Shown: positions 9,846 through 17,363 of the stretch, in pieces
How positions within the stretch are numbered: the first letter of the stretch is position 1
Layout: each line of letters begins with the position of its first letter
Assembly: GCF_003201815.1 (NCBI RefSeq)
Contig: NZ_QJKB01000008.1
Span: 204,003 to 268,002 of the forward strand
Source of the DNA: Undibacterium pigrum
Lineage (GTDB): Bacteria > Pseudomonadota > Gammaproteobacteria > Burkholderiales > Burkholderiaceae_D
Direction: 5' to 3'
Length of the DNA stretch: 64,000 nt
Translations under genes and position numbers: made by a program
Notes under the pieces: generated by a model
Database searches by the model: none
What the model was told of the DNA's origin: nothing
The model's input: the letters and a program-made list of their open reading frames with translations, nothing else

Positions 9846-10364
9846 ATGGAATTAAAGTTTTGCCCGGTATGTGCAACATCTCTGATAGAACGTCCCGATG
9901 AACAGGAAGCCGGCAAGCTCAGGCTGGCCTGCCCTGAAGGCCACTGGACCCATTGGGACAATCCCCTTCCTGTGCTGGCTGCCCTGGTCGAATTTGAAGA
10001 CAAAATACTGCTGGCCCGCAATGCAGCATGGCCAGAAAATACCTTTGCCCTCATCACCGGCTTCATGGAGCGCGGCGAAACCCCCGAGCAGGGCGTGGCG
10101 CGTGAACTCAAGGAAGAAACCAATCTCGATGCGGATGAAGTGACACTGATAGGTGTCTATGAATTCATTCGTAAGAATGAGCTCATCATTGCCTATCACG
10201 TCAAGGCATCGGGCACAGTCAGCCTCTCGCCAGAATTGCTGGAATACCGCCTCATAGAACCTGAAAAACTCCGGCCCTGGAATGCCGGTACCGGTCACGC
10301 CATGGCAGACTGGATGCGCAAGCGTGGCCTGGAGCCGGTTTATAGGGAATGGGAAAGCAAGTAA
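9846..10364 (+). CDS. Nudix hydrolase with N-terminal zinc-ribbon-like segment
   Basis: The 172-residue protein carries a Nudix box, GFMERGETPEQGVARELKEE, matching GX5EX7REUXEEXGU; the family hydrolyses nucleoside diphosphates linked to another moiety. Before it comes a Cys-rich start, CPVCATS...CPEGH, resembling the zinc ribbon of NudC-type NADH pyrophosphatases. The SQPWPFPxS NADH signature of NudC is not seen, so NudC itself is not claimed. It lies third in the alaS-GNAT-Nudix run and is probably co-transcribed. Confidence 0.87.
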   Translation: MELKFCPVCATSLIERPDEQEAGKLRLACPEGHWTHWDNPLPVLAALVEFEDKILLARNAAWPENTFALITGFMERGETPEQGVARELKEETNLDADEVTLIGVYEFIRKNELIIAYHVKASGTVSLSPELLEYRLIEPEKLRPWNAGTGHAMADWMRKRGLEPVYREWESK

Positions 10365-10697
10365 GCATTTTTTTGCAATGCAAACAAGGCTTGCAGTTTA
10401 GGAAAAGAATGAGTGCCTGATTCATGCTGCAATGCAATTAAAAGGCAGTTTTACAATTGTTTTGATGAAATATCTGGATTTAGTAAGTCAACAGTAAGTT
10501 TAGTGACTAAGATGAGAGCAGTGGCTATAAAAGAATAATTCCTGGATTTGCACTATTTCAGTGCAGAAACTTTCTAAAATAATTGCTCTTTTGTTGTTAG
10601 TCTGCTGCGACGCACCATACGAATGAAAATTCCGGTAGAATTGGTGCATTAATTGTAGAGCGTATGTGCTTACTCAATTTGTATTACTGGGAAAATC
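10365..10697 (+). other. 333-base gap before the TusA-family gene
   Basis: AT-rich, no supported gene. The only structure noted is a short perfect hairpin, TGCACT-ATTTC-AGTGCA at 10549-10565. No T-run follows it. A promoter for the next gene must lie here, but no convincing -35/-10 pair was found. Confidence 0.4.
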
Positions 10698-10925
10698 ATG
10701 CAATTCAATAAAGAACTGGATGCACGCGGACTGAACTGTCCTCTTCCAATTTTAAAGACCAAGAAGGCGCTGGCCGAAATGCTCACTGGTGAAGTGTTGC
10801 ATGTGCTGGCGACTGACCCTGGTTCGGTAAGGGACTTCAAGGCCTTTTCCAAGCAAACCGGCAATGAGCTGTTGTCGCATCAGGAAAACAGCAAAGAGTT
10901 TGAGTACTTCATCAAACGCAAATAA
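10698..10925 (+). CDS. tusA: TusA-family sulfurtransferase
   Basis: The 75-residue protein has the family signature LDARGLNCPLPILKTKKAL, with the sulfur-carrying Cys in the CPxP motif near residue 14. TusA-type proteins relay persulfide sulfur in the cytosol, for example for tRNA 2-thiouridine or for sulfur oxidation. Which role applies here cannot be told because no tusBCDE or sox genes are nearby. It is a single gene with its own terminator. The second half (LHVLATDPGSVRDFKAFSK) fits the two-layer fold. Confidence 0.88.
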   Translation: MQFNKELDARGLNCPLPILKTKKALAEMLTGEVLHVLATDPGSVRDFKAFSKQTGNELLSHQENSKEFEYFIKRK

Positions 10926-10975
10926 GCCAGATAGTTTGTTCAGCCTGCTTACCCGCCGGCAAAGCAGCGCAAGAA

Positions 10976-11003
10976 AACCCGCACTCTGTTGCGGGTTTTT
11001 TCG
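10976..11003 (+). terminator. Rho-independent terminator after tusA
   Basis: AACCCGCA (10976-10983) pairs with TGCGGGTT (10990-10997) around a 6-nt loop, followed by a T-run. Confidence 0.9.
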
Positions 11004-11185
11004 TTTCTGTATTTTAGTTTCTCTTTAATTTTCCCAAAAATTGCGATTTATCTTCGATTTAATATGGTTTGAATTGGCTTCGTATGCATGCTGTGCCATA
11101 TTGGATTAGGCATTCTGCTCTAGTGGCAAAGTGGATTAAAAAGAACGCTCGTGCTAAATTGTGCAAAATCTTGATGTTTTCGTTT

Positions 11186-11215
11186 TATAATCAATAGAAT
11201 TTACGTATACGTCAA
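11186..11215 (+). promoter_or_regulatory. etfBA promoter with ACGTATACGT palindromic operator
   Basis: A perfect TATAAT lies at 11186-11191. Eight bases further is the near-perfect palindrome TTTACGTATACGTCAA (11200-11215), core ACGTATACGT, placed over the expected transcription start. This resembles sites reported for MerR-type regulators of branched-chain amino acid and fatty acid catabolism (LiuR) in proteobacteria. The regulator identity is an inference. No matching -35 was found at standard spacing. Confidence 0.5.
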
Positions 11216-11263
11216 TTTGCAGGTGCGAAAGCGCAGTAATATTAGAGTCTTCGTGCGGGTCTT

Positions 11264-11296
11264 ATTGAGTACCAGACCTGTGAGGTCCTGCTCAAT
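11264..11296 (+). other. Potential RNA hairpin in the etfB leader
   Basis: Nested pairing is possible: ATTGAG (11264-11269) with CTCAAT (11291-11296), and inside it GACC (11275-11278) with GGTC (11284-11287) around TGTGA. It lies about 150 bases before the etfB ATG in a long leader of roughly 245 bases. No known riboswitch was recognised. Confidence 0.35.
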
Positions 11297-11446
11297 GCAG
11301 AAGTCCGGCAGGCTTTCTTACTCGCAAGCAAAGTGATGGAACGTCAGGCAGCAAATTTTCAGTATCAAGCTTTAAAATTCGTAGCAAGTTTCGTATAAAT
11401 CGGTATTAAATTCGGTATTCCCCAATTAGCTCATAAAGGCAGAACT

Positions 11447-12199
11447 ATGAAAGTCCTGGTACCAGTCAAACGCGTCGTCGATTACAACGTCAAAGTACGT
11501 GTTAAATCTGATGGCTCTGGCGTTGATATCGCCAACGTCAAAATGTCCATGAACCCATTTGATGAAATCGCTGTTGAAGAAGCGACCCGCCTGAAAGAAG
11601 CTGGCGTCGTGACTGAAGTCATCGCTGTCTCTTGTGGCGTAGTGCAATGCCAGGAAACCCTGCGTACTGCCATGGCGATTGGTGCTGACCGCGGCATCCT
11701 GGTCGAAAGCGATGCAGAACTGCAACCGCTGGCAGTAGCCAAATTGCTCAAGGCACTGGCTGACAAAGAGCAACCACAACTGATCATCCTCGGCAAACAG
11801 GCGATTGATGATGACAGCAACCAGACTGGCCAGATGCTGGCAGCCCTGCTGGGCTGGCCACAAGCGACTTTCGCTTCCAAAGTTACCGTTGCTGACGGTA
11901 AAGCTACGGTAACTCGTGAAGTAGACGGCGGCTTGGAAACACTGTCCCTGACACTGCCAGCCATCATCACGACAGACTTGCGTTTGAATGAGCCACGTTA
12001 TGTGACTTTGCCTAACATCATGAAGGCCAAGAAAAAACAACTGGACAATGTCAAGCCAGCAGACCTGGGTGTGGACGTTGCTTCCCGCGTCAAGACTCTG
12101 AAAGTCACTGAGCCACCAAAACGCAGCGCCGGTATCAAAGTACCTGACGTAGCAACCCTGGTTGCCAAGCTGCGCAATGAAGCCAAGGTTATTGGCTGA
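11447..12199 (+). CDS. etfB: Electron transfer flavoprotein subunit beta
   Basis: The 250-residue subunit forms the EtfAB heterodimer that takes electrons from acyl-CoA dehydrogenases and passes them to ETF-ubiquinone oxidoreductase. It shows the ETF-beta hallmarks [31 protein letters not shown] and the signature segment [19 protein letters not shown]. Length is typical. It is the first gene of etfB-etfA, and the long leader holds an operator-like palindrome. The acyl-CoA dehydrogenase downstream gives it a natural electron donor. Confidence 0.97.
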   Translation: MKVLVPVKRVVDYNVKVRVKSDGSGVDIANVKMSMNPFDEIAVEEATRLKEAGVVTEVIAVSCGVVQCQETLRTAMAIGADRGILVESDAELQPLAVAKLLKALADKEQPQLIILGKQAIDDDSNQTGQMLAALLGWPQATFASKVTVADGKATVTREVDGGLETLSLTLPAIITTDLRLNEPRYVTLPNIMKAKKKQLDNVKPADLGVDVASRVKTLKVTEPPKRSAGIKVPDVATLVAKLRNEAKVIG

Positions 12200-12287
12200 T
12201 AGTTTTCAGCTTTCATAAAGACAGAATTTAAGAATAATTTTTGTTGCCGGGATATTGATCCTGACAACACATCAAGTGGAAAACATC

Positions 12288-13217
12288 ATGACTACACTCG
12301 TCATCGCTGAACACGACAACGCTGGCCTCAAGGGCAGCACATTGAACACTGTTACTGCTGCTGCACAATGCGGCGCAGATGTACACGTACTTGTTGCTGG
12401 CCACAATGCTGGCGCAGCAGCACAGGCTGCCGCTCAAATCGCTGGCGTCAGTAAAGTATTGCATGCAGATGCAGCGCATTTTGCTGATGGCCTGGCAGAA
12501 AACATTGCTGAGCAAGTACTGGCAATTGCATCTGGCTACAGCCATATCCTGGCACCGGCAACTGCTTACGGCAAAAACATTTTGCCACGCGTTGCTGCCA
12601 AGCTCGACGTATCGCAAATCTCTGAAATCACCAAGGTAGACAGTCCTGACACTTTCGAGCGTCCTATCTACGCCGGTAACGCCATCGCTACCGTACAATC
12701 GACAGACGCCATCAAGGTCATCACTGTGCGTACAACAGGTTTTGATGCTGCTGCTACTGGTGGTTCTGCTGCTTTGGAAACTGTTACTGCAGTTGCTGAC
12801 TCTGGCAAATCTGCATTTGTTTCCCGCGAAGTAGCCAAGTCTGACCGTCCTGAACTGACAGCTGCGAAAGTCATTGTTTCTGGTGGCCGTGGCATGGGTT
12901 CTGGCGACAACTTCAAAATTCTGGAGCCACTGGCTGACAAGCTGGGTGCTGCCATGGGTGCTTCCCGTGCTGCGGTGGATGCAGGCTTTGTACCGAATGA
13001 CTGGCAAGTTGGCCAGACCGGCAAGATCGTTGCTCCGCAACTGTATATCGCCGTCGGTATCTCTGGCGCGATCCAGCATCTGGCCGGTATGAAAGATTCC
13101 AAAGTCATCGTGGCGATTAACAAAGATCCAGAAGCACCGATTTTCTCGGTCGCTGACTATGGCATCGTTGGCGATCTGTTTGATATCGTTCCACAACTGG
13201 TAGCTGAATTAGGTTAA
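12288..13217 (+). CDS. etfA: Electron transfer flavoprotein subunit alpha
   Basis: The 309-residue subunit binds FAD in its C-terminal domain. The signature [16 protein letters not shown] and the following [20 protein letters not shown] are present, as is [13 protein letters not shown]. The start was set at ATG 12288 ([11 protein letters not shown]), which matches the usual N-terminus; the frame is open from 12255. It lies 88 bases after etfB and is presumably co-transcribed. A strong terminator follows, so the acyl-CoA dehydrogenase may have partial or separate control. Confidence 0.97.
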   Translation: MTTLVIAEHDNAGLKGSTLNTVTAAAQCGADVHVLVAGHNAGAAAQAAAQIAGVSKVLHADAAHFADGLAENIAEQVLAIASGYSHILAPATAYGKNILPRVAAKLDVSQISEITKVDSPDTFERPIYAGNAIATVQSTDAIKVITVRTTGFDAAATGGSAALETVTAVADSGKSAFVSREVAKSDRPELTAAKVIVSGGRGMGSGDNFKILEPLADKLGAAMGASRAAVDAGFVPNDWQVGQTGKIVAPQLYIAVGISGAIQHLAGMKDSKVIVAINKDPEAPIFSVADYGIVGDLFDIVPQLVAELG

Positions 13218-13224
13218 TTTTTTT

Positions 13225-13305
13225 GGCCGCTGCGGCGGCCTGACGGGGCAGGTAAGCGGTTTATCGCATTATTCAGGCGATCTTCCTGACCTGCCCCTTT
13301 TTCTT
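13225..13305 (+). terminator. Two hairpins between etfA and the acyl-CoA dehydrogenase gene
   Basis: The first is GGCCGC-TGCG-GCGGCC (13225-13240). The second pairs GGGGCAGGT (13245-13253) with ACCTGCCCC (13289-13297) around a long loop and is followed by T-rich sequence. The second looks like a terminator placed just 16 bases before the next start, so it may attenuate rather than stop transcription. Confidence 0.65.
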
Positions 13306-13320
13306 TTTTGGGATACAAAA

Positions 13321-15111
13321 ATGAGCTATGTTGCCCCTGTCAAGGACATGCTGTTCCTCATCAACGAACTGGCTGGTCTGGCGGAAGTCAATGCCTTGCC
13401 TGGCTGTGAAGATGCAACGGCAGAAACGGTAGAAGCTGTGCTGGAAGAAAACGCCAAGTTTGCTGGCGAAGTGGTTGCCCCTTTGAACTTCCCGGGTGAC
13501 CTGGCACCAAGCTATTGGAAAGACGGCGAAGTCTTCACCAGCAAGGGTTTTAAAGAAGCCTTCAAGATGTTTGGTGAGGCAGGCTGGCAGGGTGTGCAGC
13601 ATCCGCAAGAATTTGGCGGCCAGGGCTTGCCCAAGCTGGTGGCAACGCCATGCATAGAAATGCTCAATGCAGCCAGCATCTCGTTTGCCCTGTGCCCGTT
13701 GCTGACTGATGGCGCGATTGAAGCCCTGCTGACTGCTGGCAGCGACGAACAAAAAGCCATCTATCTGGAAAACCTGATTTCTGGTAAATGGACAGGCACC
13801 ATGAACCTGACCGAACCACAAGCTGGTTCTGACCTGGCGATGGTGCGCAGCCGTGCCGTGCCTCAAGGCGATGGTACTTTTAAAGTCTACGGTACCAAGA
13901 TTTTCATCACCTATGGTGAGCACGATATGGCAGAAAATATCGTCCACCTGGTGCTGGCACGTACACCTGATGCACCAGAAGGCGTCAAAGGTATTTCCCT
14001 GTTCATCGTTCCCAAGTTTTTGGTGAATGCCGATGGCAGCCTGGGTGCACGCAATGACGCACACTGCGTATCGATAGAACACAAGCTGGGGATCAAGGCC
14101 AGCCCGACCGCTGTACTGCAATTTGGTGACAACGGTGGCGCGATAGGCACACTGGTTGGCGAAGAAAACCGCGGCCTCGAATACATGTTCATCATGATGA
14201 ATGCGGCCCGCTTTGGCGTTGGCATGCAAGGCATAGGCGTGGCAGAACGCGCTTACCAAAAGGCAGTGCAATACGCCAAAGACCGCGTGCAGTCGCGTGA
14301 CCTGGCTGGCTCTGCTGGCCCGGTTGCCATCATCAATCATCCTGACGTACGCCGCATGCTGATGTCCATGCGTGCCCAGACTGAGGGCGCGCGTGCGCTG
14401 GCCTACGTTGCTGCCGGTATCAGTGACTTTGCCCATCATCATGCCGATGCAGCGGTGCGCAAGGCCAACCAGGCCAAGTATGAATATCTGGTGCCTATCG
14501 TCAAAGGCTGGTCGACAGAAATGTCGCTGGATGTCACATCGACTGGTGTGCAGGTCCACGGCGGCATGGGCTTCATCGAAGAAACTGGCGCGGCACAACA
14601 CTACCGCGATGCCAAGATTCTGACCATCTATGAAGGTACTACAGCCATCCAGGCGAATGACCTGGTAGGCCGTAAAACTTCACGCGATGGCGGCGCTACT
14701 GCAAAAGCATTCATCGCTGACATGCGCGCAACAGAAGCACAATTGACGGCAATTGGTTCTGTCGACATGCTGGCGATACAGCGCCAACTGGCAGCAGGTA
14801 CTGCAGCGCTGGAAGACGTGGTTGATTATGTCGTCACTAACTTCAAGCAAGACATCAAGGGCGTGTTTGCCGGCAGTGTCCTGTACCTGAAACTGGCGGG
14901 CATCGTTTTCGGTGGCTGGCAAATGGCACGTGCTGCCATCATCGCCCAGCAAAAACTGGATGCAGGCGAGGGTGATGCAGCCTTCCTGAAAGCCAAGATC
15001 GCGACTGCACGTTACTTTGCTGACCACATCCTGTCGGCAGCTCAAGGCCTGCGTTCTGCTATCGTTGAAGGTAGTGCCGGCGTCATGGCTCTGGCGGAAG
15101 ATCAGTTCTGA
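13321..15111 (+). CDS. Acyl-CoA dehydrogenase, large (FadE/DmdC-like) type
   Basis: The 596-residue flavoenzyme introduces the alpha-beta double bond into acyl-CoA and hands electrons to EtfAB, encoded just upstream. It shows the FAD/substrate signatures WTGTMNLTEPQAGSDLAMVR and QVHGGMGFIEETG, and the motif IYEGTTAIQANDLVGRK. The last 130 or so residues form the extra C-terminal domain of long acyl-CoA dehydrogenases (about 600 residues rather than 380). Chain-length preference cannot be read from sequence. Conservation of the block with etfBA supports a role in fatty acid or branched-chain acid oxidation. Confidence 0.95.
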   Translation: MSYVAPVKDMLFLINELAGLAEVNALPGCEDATAETVEAVLEENAKFAGEVVAPLNFPGDLAPSYWKDGEVFTSKGFKEAFKMFGEAGWQGVQHPQEFGGQGLPKLVATPCIEMLNAASISFALCPLLTDGAIEALLTAGSDEQKAIYLENLISGKWTGTMNLTEPQAGSDLAMVRSRAVPQGDGTFKVYGTKIFITYGEHDMAENIVHLVLARTPDAPEGVKGISLFIVPKFLVNADGSLGARNDAHCVSIEHKLGIKASPTAVLQFGDNGGAIGTLVGEENRGLEYMFIMMNAARFGVGMQGIGVAERAYQKAVQYAKDRVQSRDLAGSAGPVAIINHPDVRRMLMSMRAQTEGARALAYVAAGISDFAHHHADAAVRKANQAKYEYLVPIVKGWSTEMSLDVTSTGVQVHGGMGFIEETGAAQHYRDAKILTIYEGTTAIQANDLVGRKTSRDGGATAKAFIADMRATEAQLTAIGSVDMLAIQRQLAAGTAALEDVVDYVVTNFKQDIKGVFAGSVLYLKLAGIVFGGWQMARAAIIAQQKLDAGEGDAAFLKAKIATARYFADHILSAAQGLRSAIVEGSAGVMALAEDQF

Positions 15112-15138
15112 TTATTTTGTTTGAACTGAGTTCATCTG

Positions 15139-15178
15139 AAAACCTCCCACAGCTCTGGTAGCATGCGGGAGGTTTTTT
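15139..15178 (+). terminator. Rho-independent terminator after the acyl-CoA dehydrogenase gene
   Basis: AAAACCTCCC (15139-15148) pairs with GGGAGGTTTT (15167-15176), followed by T residues. The A-run on the other side makes it potentially bidirectional for the convergent gene. Confidence 0.85.
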
Positions 15179-15223
15179 ATTATCAGCGCTGCTTCAAGCA
15201 TTCATGCTTATGCGCATTGCGCT

Positions 15224-17206
15224 TCAGATATTGATATCAATATCTGGATTACTGGCAGTCGCTGCATTTCTTCTGTCTCGCGCCAGATCTGCTGCGCGCT
15301 GATATTCCAGCTCAGCCTGAGCTTCACGGTGCTGACCATCTGAGTTTTCATGTAAATCCAGCTCTACTGGCTCTACTGCTGACACGGCTTCTGGTGCTGT
15401 GACGGCATCGGCCTGTGCTTGTCGTGGTTTTTCTGCTGGCGTTTGCGGCAGGCCATCACGCACGCGATAGGCTGCTACGGCAGCAGAAATCAGGGGATTG
15501 ACATTTGCCTGTGCGCTTGTCGCAGGGGCTCGGGCGTTGTTGTTGACGATGACTTCGTTTTCCAGGACAAGGGGTTTGGGTTGCGTCGCCGGGTTATTTG
15601 TCGTTGTTCTTTGAGTCGCTTCCGGTGAACCTGTAGTCGCAAGAGGGTTGTTGATAAGAATGCCGTTGGTGTTGCTGGCAATTGCAGAAGACACGGGCTG
15701 ATTTTGTGTATTCGCTGCTTCTGCGGGCTTATTGTTGTTATTGAGTGTGGCCTGGGCTTTGGTCGATGTTGCTTCTGACGCCGTGCTGCGATTGGTGTTG
15801 GTGGTACTGCTCTGATTTAATGTAGCTGCTGTACTCAGTTGCGCATTCAACTGCGCATTCAACTGAGTGGCTGCATTGCTAGTCTGCGTTTGTGCAGCAG
15901 CATCCGGCTCGGTTGCCGTCAAAGAATTGCCCGCTAAAGCATTGGCATTCACAGGCGGATTAGTCTGGTTTTGCGTGAATACATTTTCCTGCACGCTGCT
16001 TGCGATGTCCGGTTCACCGGCATTGGCTGTCTGGGTATTGAGCAGGGATGCTGGCGTGCTTATATTGTTGAGCAGATTATCCGCCAGTGTTGTATCAACA
16101 TTGAGAGGGTTTGCGCTTGCAGATGCACTGACCTGAGTGTTTGTCGCTGGAACCGCATTTACATCGGCACCAGCAGGCTCCTCATTTGCTGTAGCGTTAT
16201 TGGTAGCTCCAGCCTGGATATTAGCGGTCGTTGCAGTTTGACTTTCAGCAGTTGCATTATCTGCCTGAACAGTATTGGAGGTGCTGATGATCGCCGATTG
16301 CAAAGCTTCATTTGTCAACACTTGCTGGAGCTGGACATCAGCATCTGCAGGCACTTGTTCATCTACATCTACTGGCAGTGCAAAATTGTTGTTGGCATTT
16401 GGCGCGTTGGCAGAATTTGTCGCACTTGCTGTCGCTGCAGTGTTCGCAGCAGCCGTGATATCCGGGTTGATCGTAGCGGCGGCGATAGCATCTGTTGCCT
16501 GACCCGCGCTTAAGCTGGCTGCGATATTGCCTGAGGCCAGATCTTGATTTTGTGCAAGAACATCGTTTTCCGCATTGCCCAAAGCCTGCAATGCCTGTGT
16601 CAGCAAAGTCAGGGTCTCACCAGGATTTTGCGCCAGCGCACTTTGAAAGTCGATGACGTCCAGCGTCAGTGAACTGTCACTTCCTGGTGCGGGAGGGCTC
16701 TGTAAGCTAATTCCGATTTTTGATAATTGCTCGAACAAACCAGCTTCTGCCGCATCTGGCCTGGCGGCATTGAGCGCCTGCAACAAACTGTCATTGCTGG
16801 TTGGGATGAGGGGATTCTCAGTAAGATTAGAATTGCTTGCCTGGAGGCGATTAAAAGTATCAACAAACAGCCCGGCAATGGTGGTGATTTGCTCAATGTT
16901 CGCGCTGGTCTGTTTGGTATCTGCCTGGGCTGAGGCGTTTGTAGTATTAGTTTGGGGAACGTTCGTCGTTGCCTGGGTAGCTTGCCTGCTTTGCAGCCGT
17001 GCTGTGCTGTCGAGCAATTGGCCCAGGGTAGAGACATCGACCAGCACACTGGTGCCACGAATCGCTTCCAGTTCGCTTTGTTGATTGCTGGTGACAGGCA
17101 AGACTGCATCATTGCTGACAATATCAATTGCCAGCGTGTTTTGCACTGATGGTGTTGCAGTTGCTGTAAACGGTGCTGCAACTGCGCTGATGGGAGCGAT
17201 AATCAT
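15224..17206 (-). CDS. Asn/Ala/Thr/Gln-rich protein with FliD-like segment, function unknown
   Basis: This is a long single reading frame of 660 residues. Residues about 1-230 have ordinary composition; about 230-580 are low-complexity Asn, Ala, Thr and Gln with short repeats (QLNAQLNAQL); the tail is charged (EYQRAADLARDRRN). The ordered part contains LSKIGISLQ followed by SSLTLDVIDFQSALAQNPGE. This resembles the C-terminal region of flagellar cap proteins (FliD), where a phrase like IGI.....G.LTLD...F..AL..NP recurs. No signal peptide is clear and no flagellar gene is adjacent, apart from a FliL-like gene 42 kb away. Function is not assigned. No terminator was found directly after the stop, except the shared one at 15139-15178. 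Confidence 0.7.
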   Translation of the reverse strand: MIIAPISAVAAPFTATATPSVQNTLAIDIVSNDAVLPVTSNQQSELEAIRGTSVLVDVSTLGQLLDSTARLQSRQATQATTNVPQTNTTNASAQADTKQTSANIEQITTIAGLFVDTFNRLQASNSNLTENPLIPTSNDSLLQALNAARPDAAEAGLFEQLSKIGISLQSPPAPGSDSSLTLDVIDFQSALAQNPGETLTLLTQALQALGNAENDVLAQNQDLASGNIAASLSAGQATDAIAAATINPDITAAANTAATASATNSANAPNANNNFALPVDVDEQVPADADVQLQQVLTNEALQSAIISTSNTVQADNATAESQTATTANIQAGATNNATANEEPAGADVNAVPATNTQVSASASANPLNVDTTLADNLLNNISTPASLLNTQTANAGEPDIASSVQENVFTQNQTNPPVNANALAGNSLTATEPDAAAQTQTSNAATQLNAQLNAQLSTAATLNQSSTTNTNRSTASEATSTKAQATLNNNNKPAEAANTQNQPVSSAIASNTNGILINNPLATTGSPEATQRTTTNNPATQPKPLVLENEVIVNNNARAPATSAQANVNPLISAAVAAYRVRDGLPQTPAEKPRQAQADAVTAPEAVSAVEPVELDLHENSDGQHREAQAELEYQRAADLARDRRNAATASNPDIDINI

Positions 17207-17310
17207 AATGGACCTGCTTTCGATAAGCCAGACTGTCTTGCCAGTATGTGCTGGTATTTATGTGCACTCTGTGCGCTGGCTCACGGATAGCTTCATCAGT
17301 CTCTATGATA

Positions 17311-17345
17311 AAAAAATCCTCATAGCGCTTGGCTATGAGGATTTT
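17311..17345 (-). terminator. Rho-independent terminator of the tricorn-type protease gene
   Basis: A perfect 14-bp stem, AAAATCCTCATAGC (17313-17326) with its complement at 17332-17345, ends on the minus strand in a T-run, 19 bases after the protease stop. Confidence 0.9.
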
Positions 17346-17363
17346 AAGTAAGCTAAGAACAAA

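Noticed and set aside
12228..13196. 322-codon open frame antisense to etfA
   Set aside because: It is the shadow of etfA: Cys/Ser-rich, no recognisable domain, and etfA has full family signatures.
13273..14601. 442-codon open frame antisense to the acyl-CoA dehydrogenase gene
   Set aside because: Composition rich in His, Cys and Gln without any motif; the sense frame is a clear enzyme.
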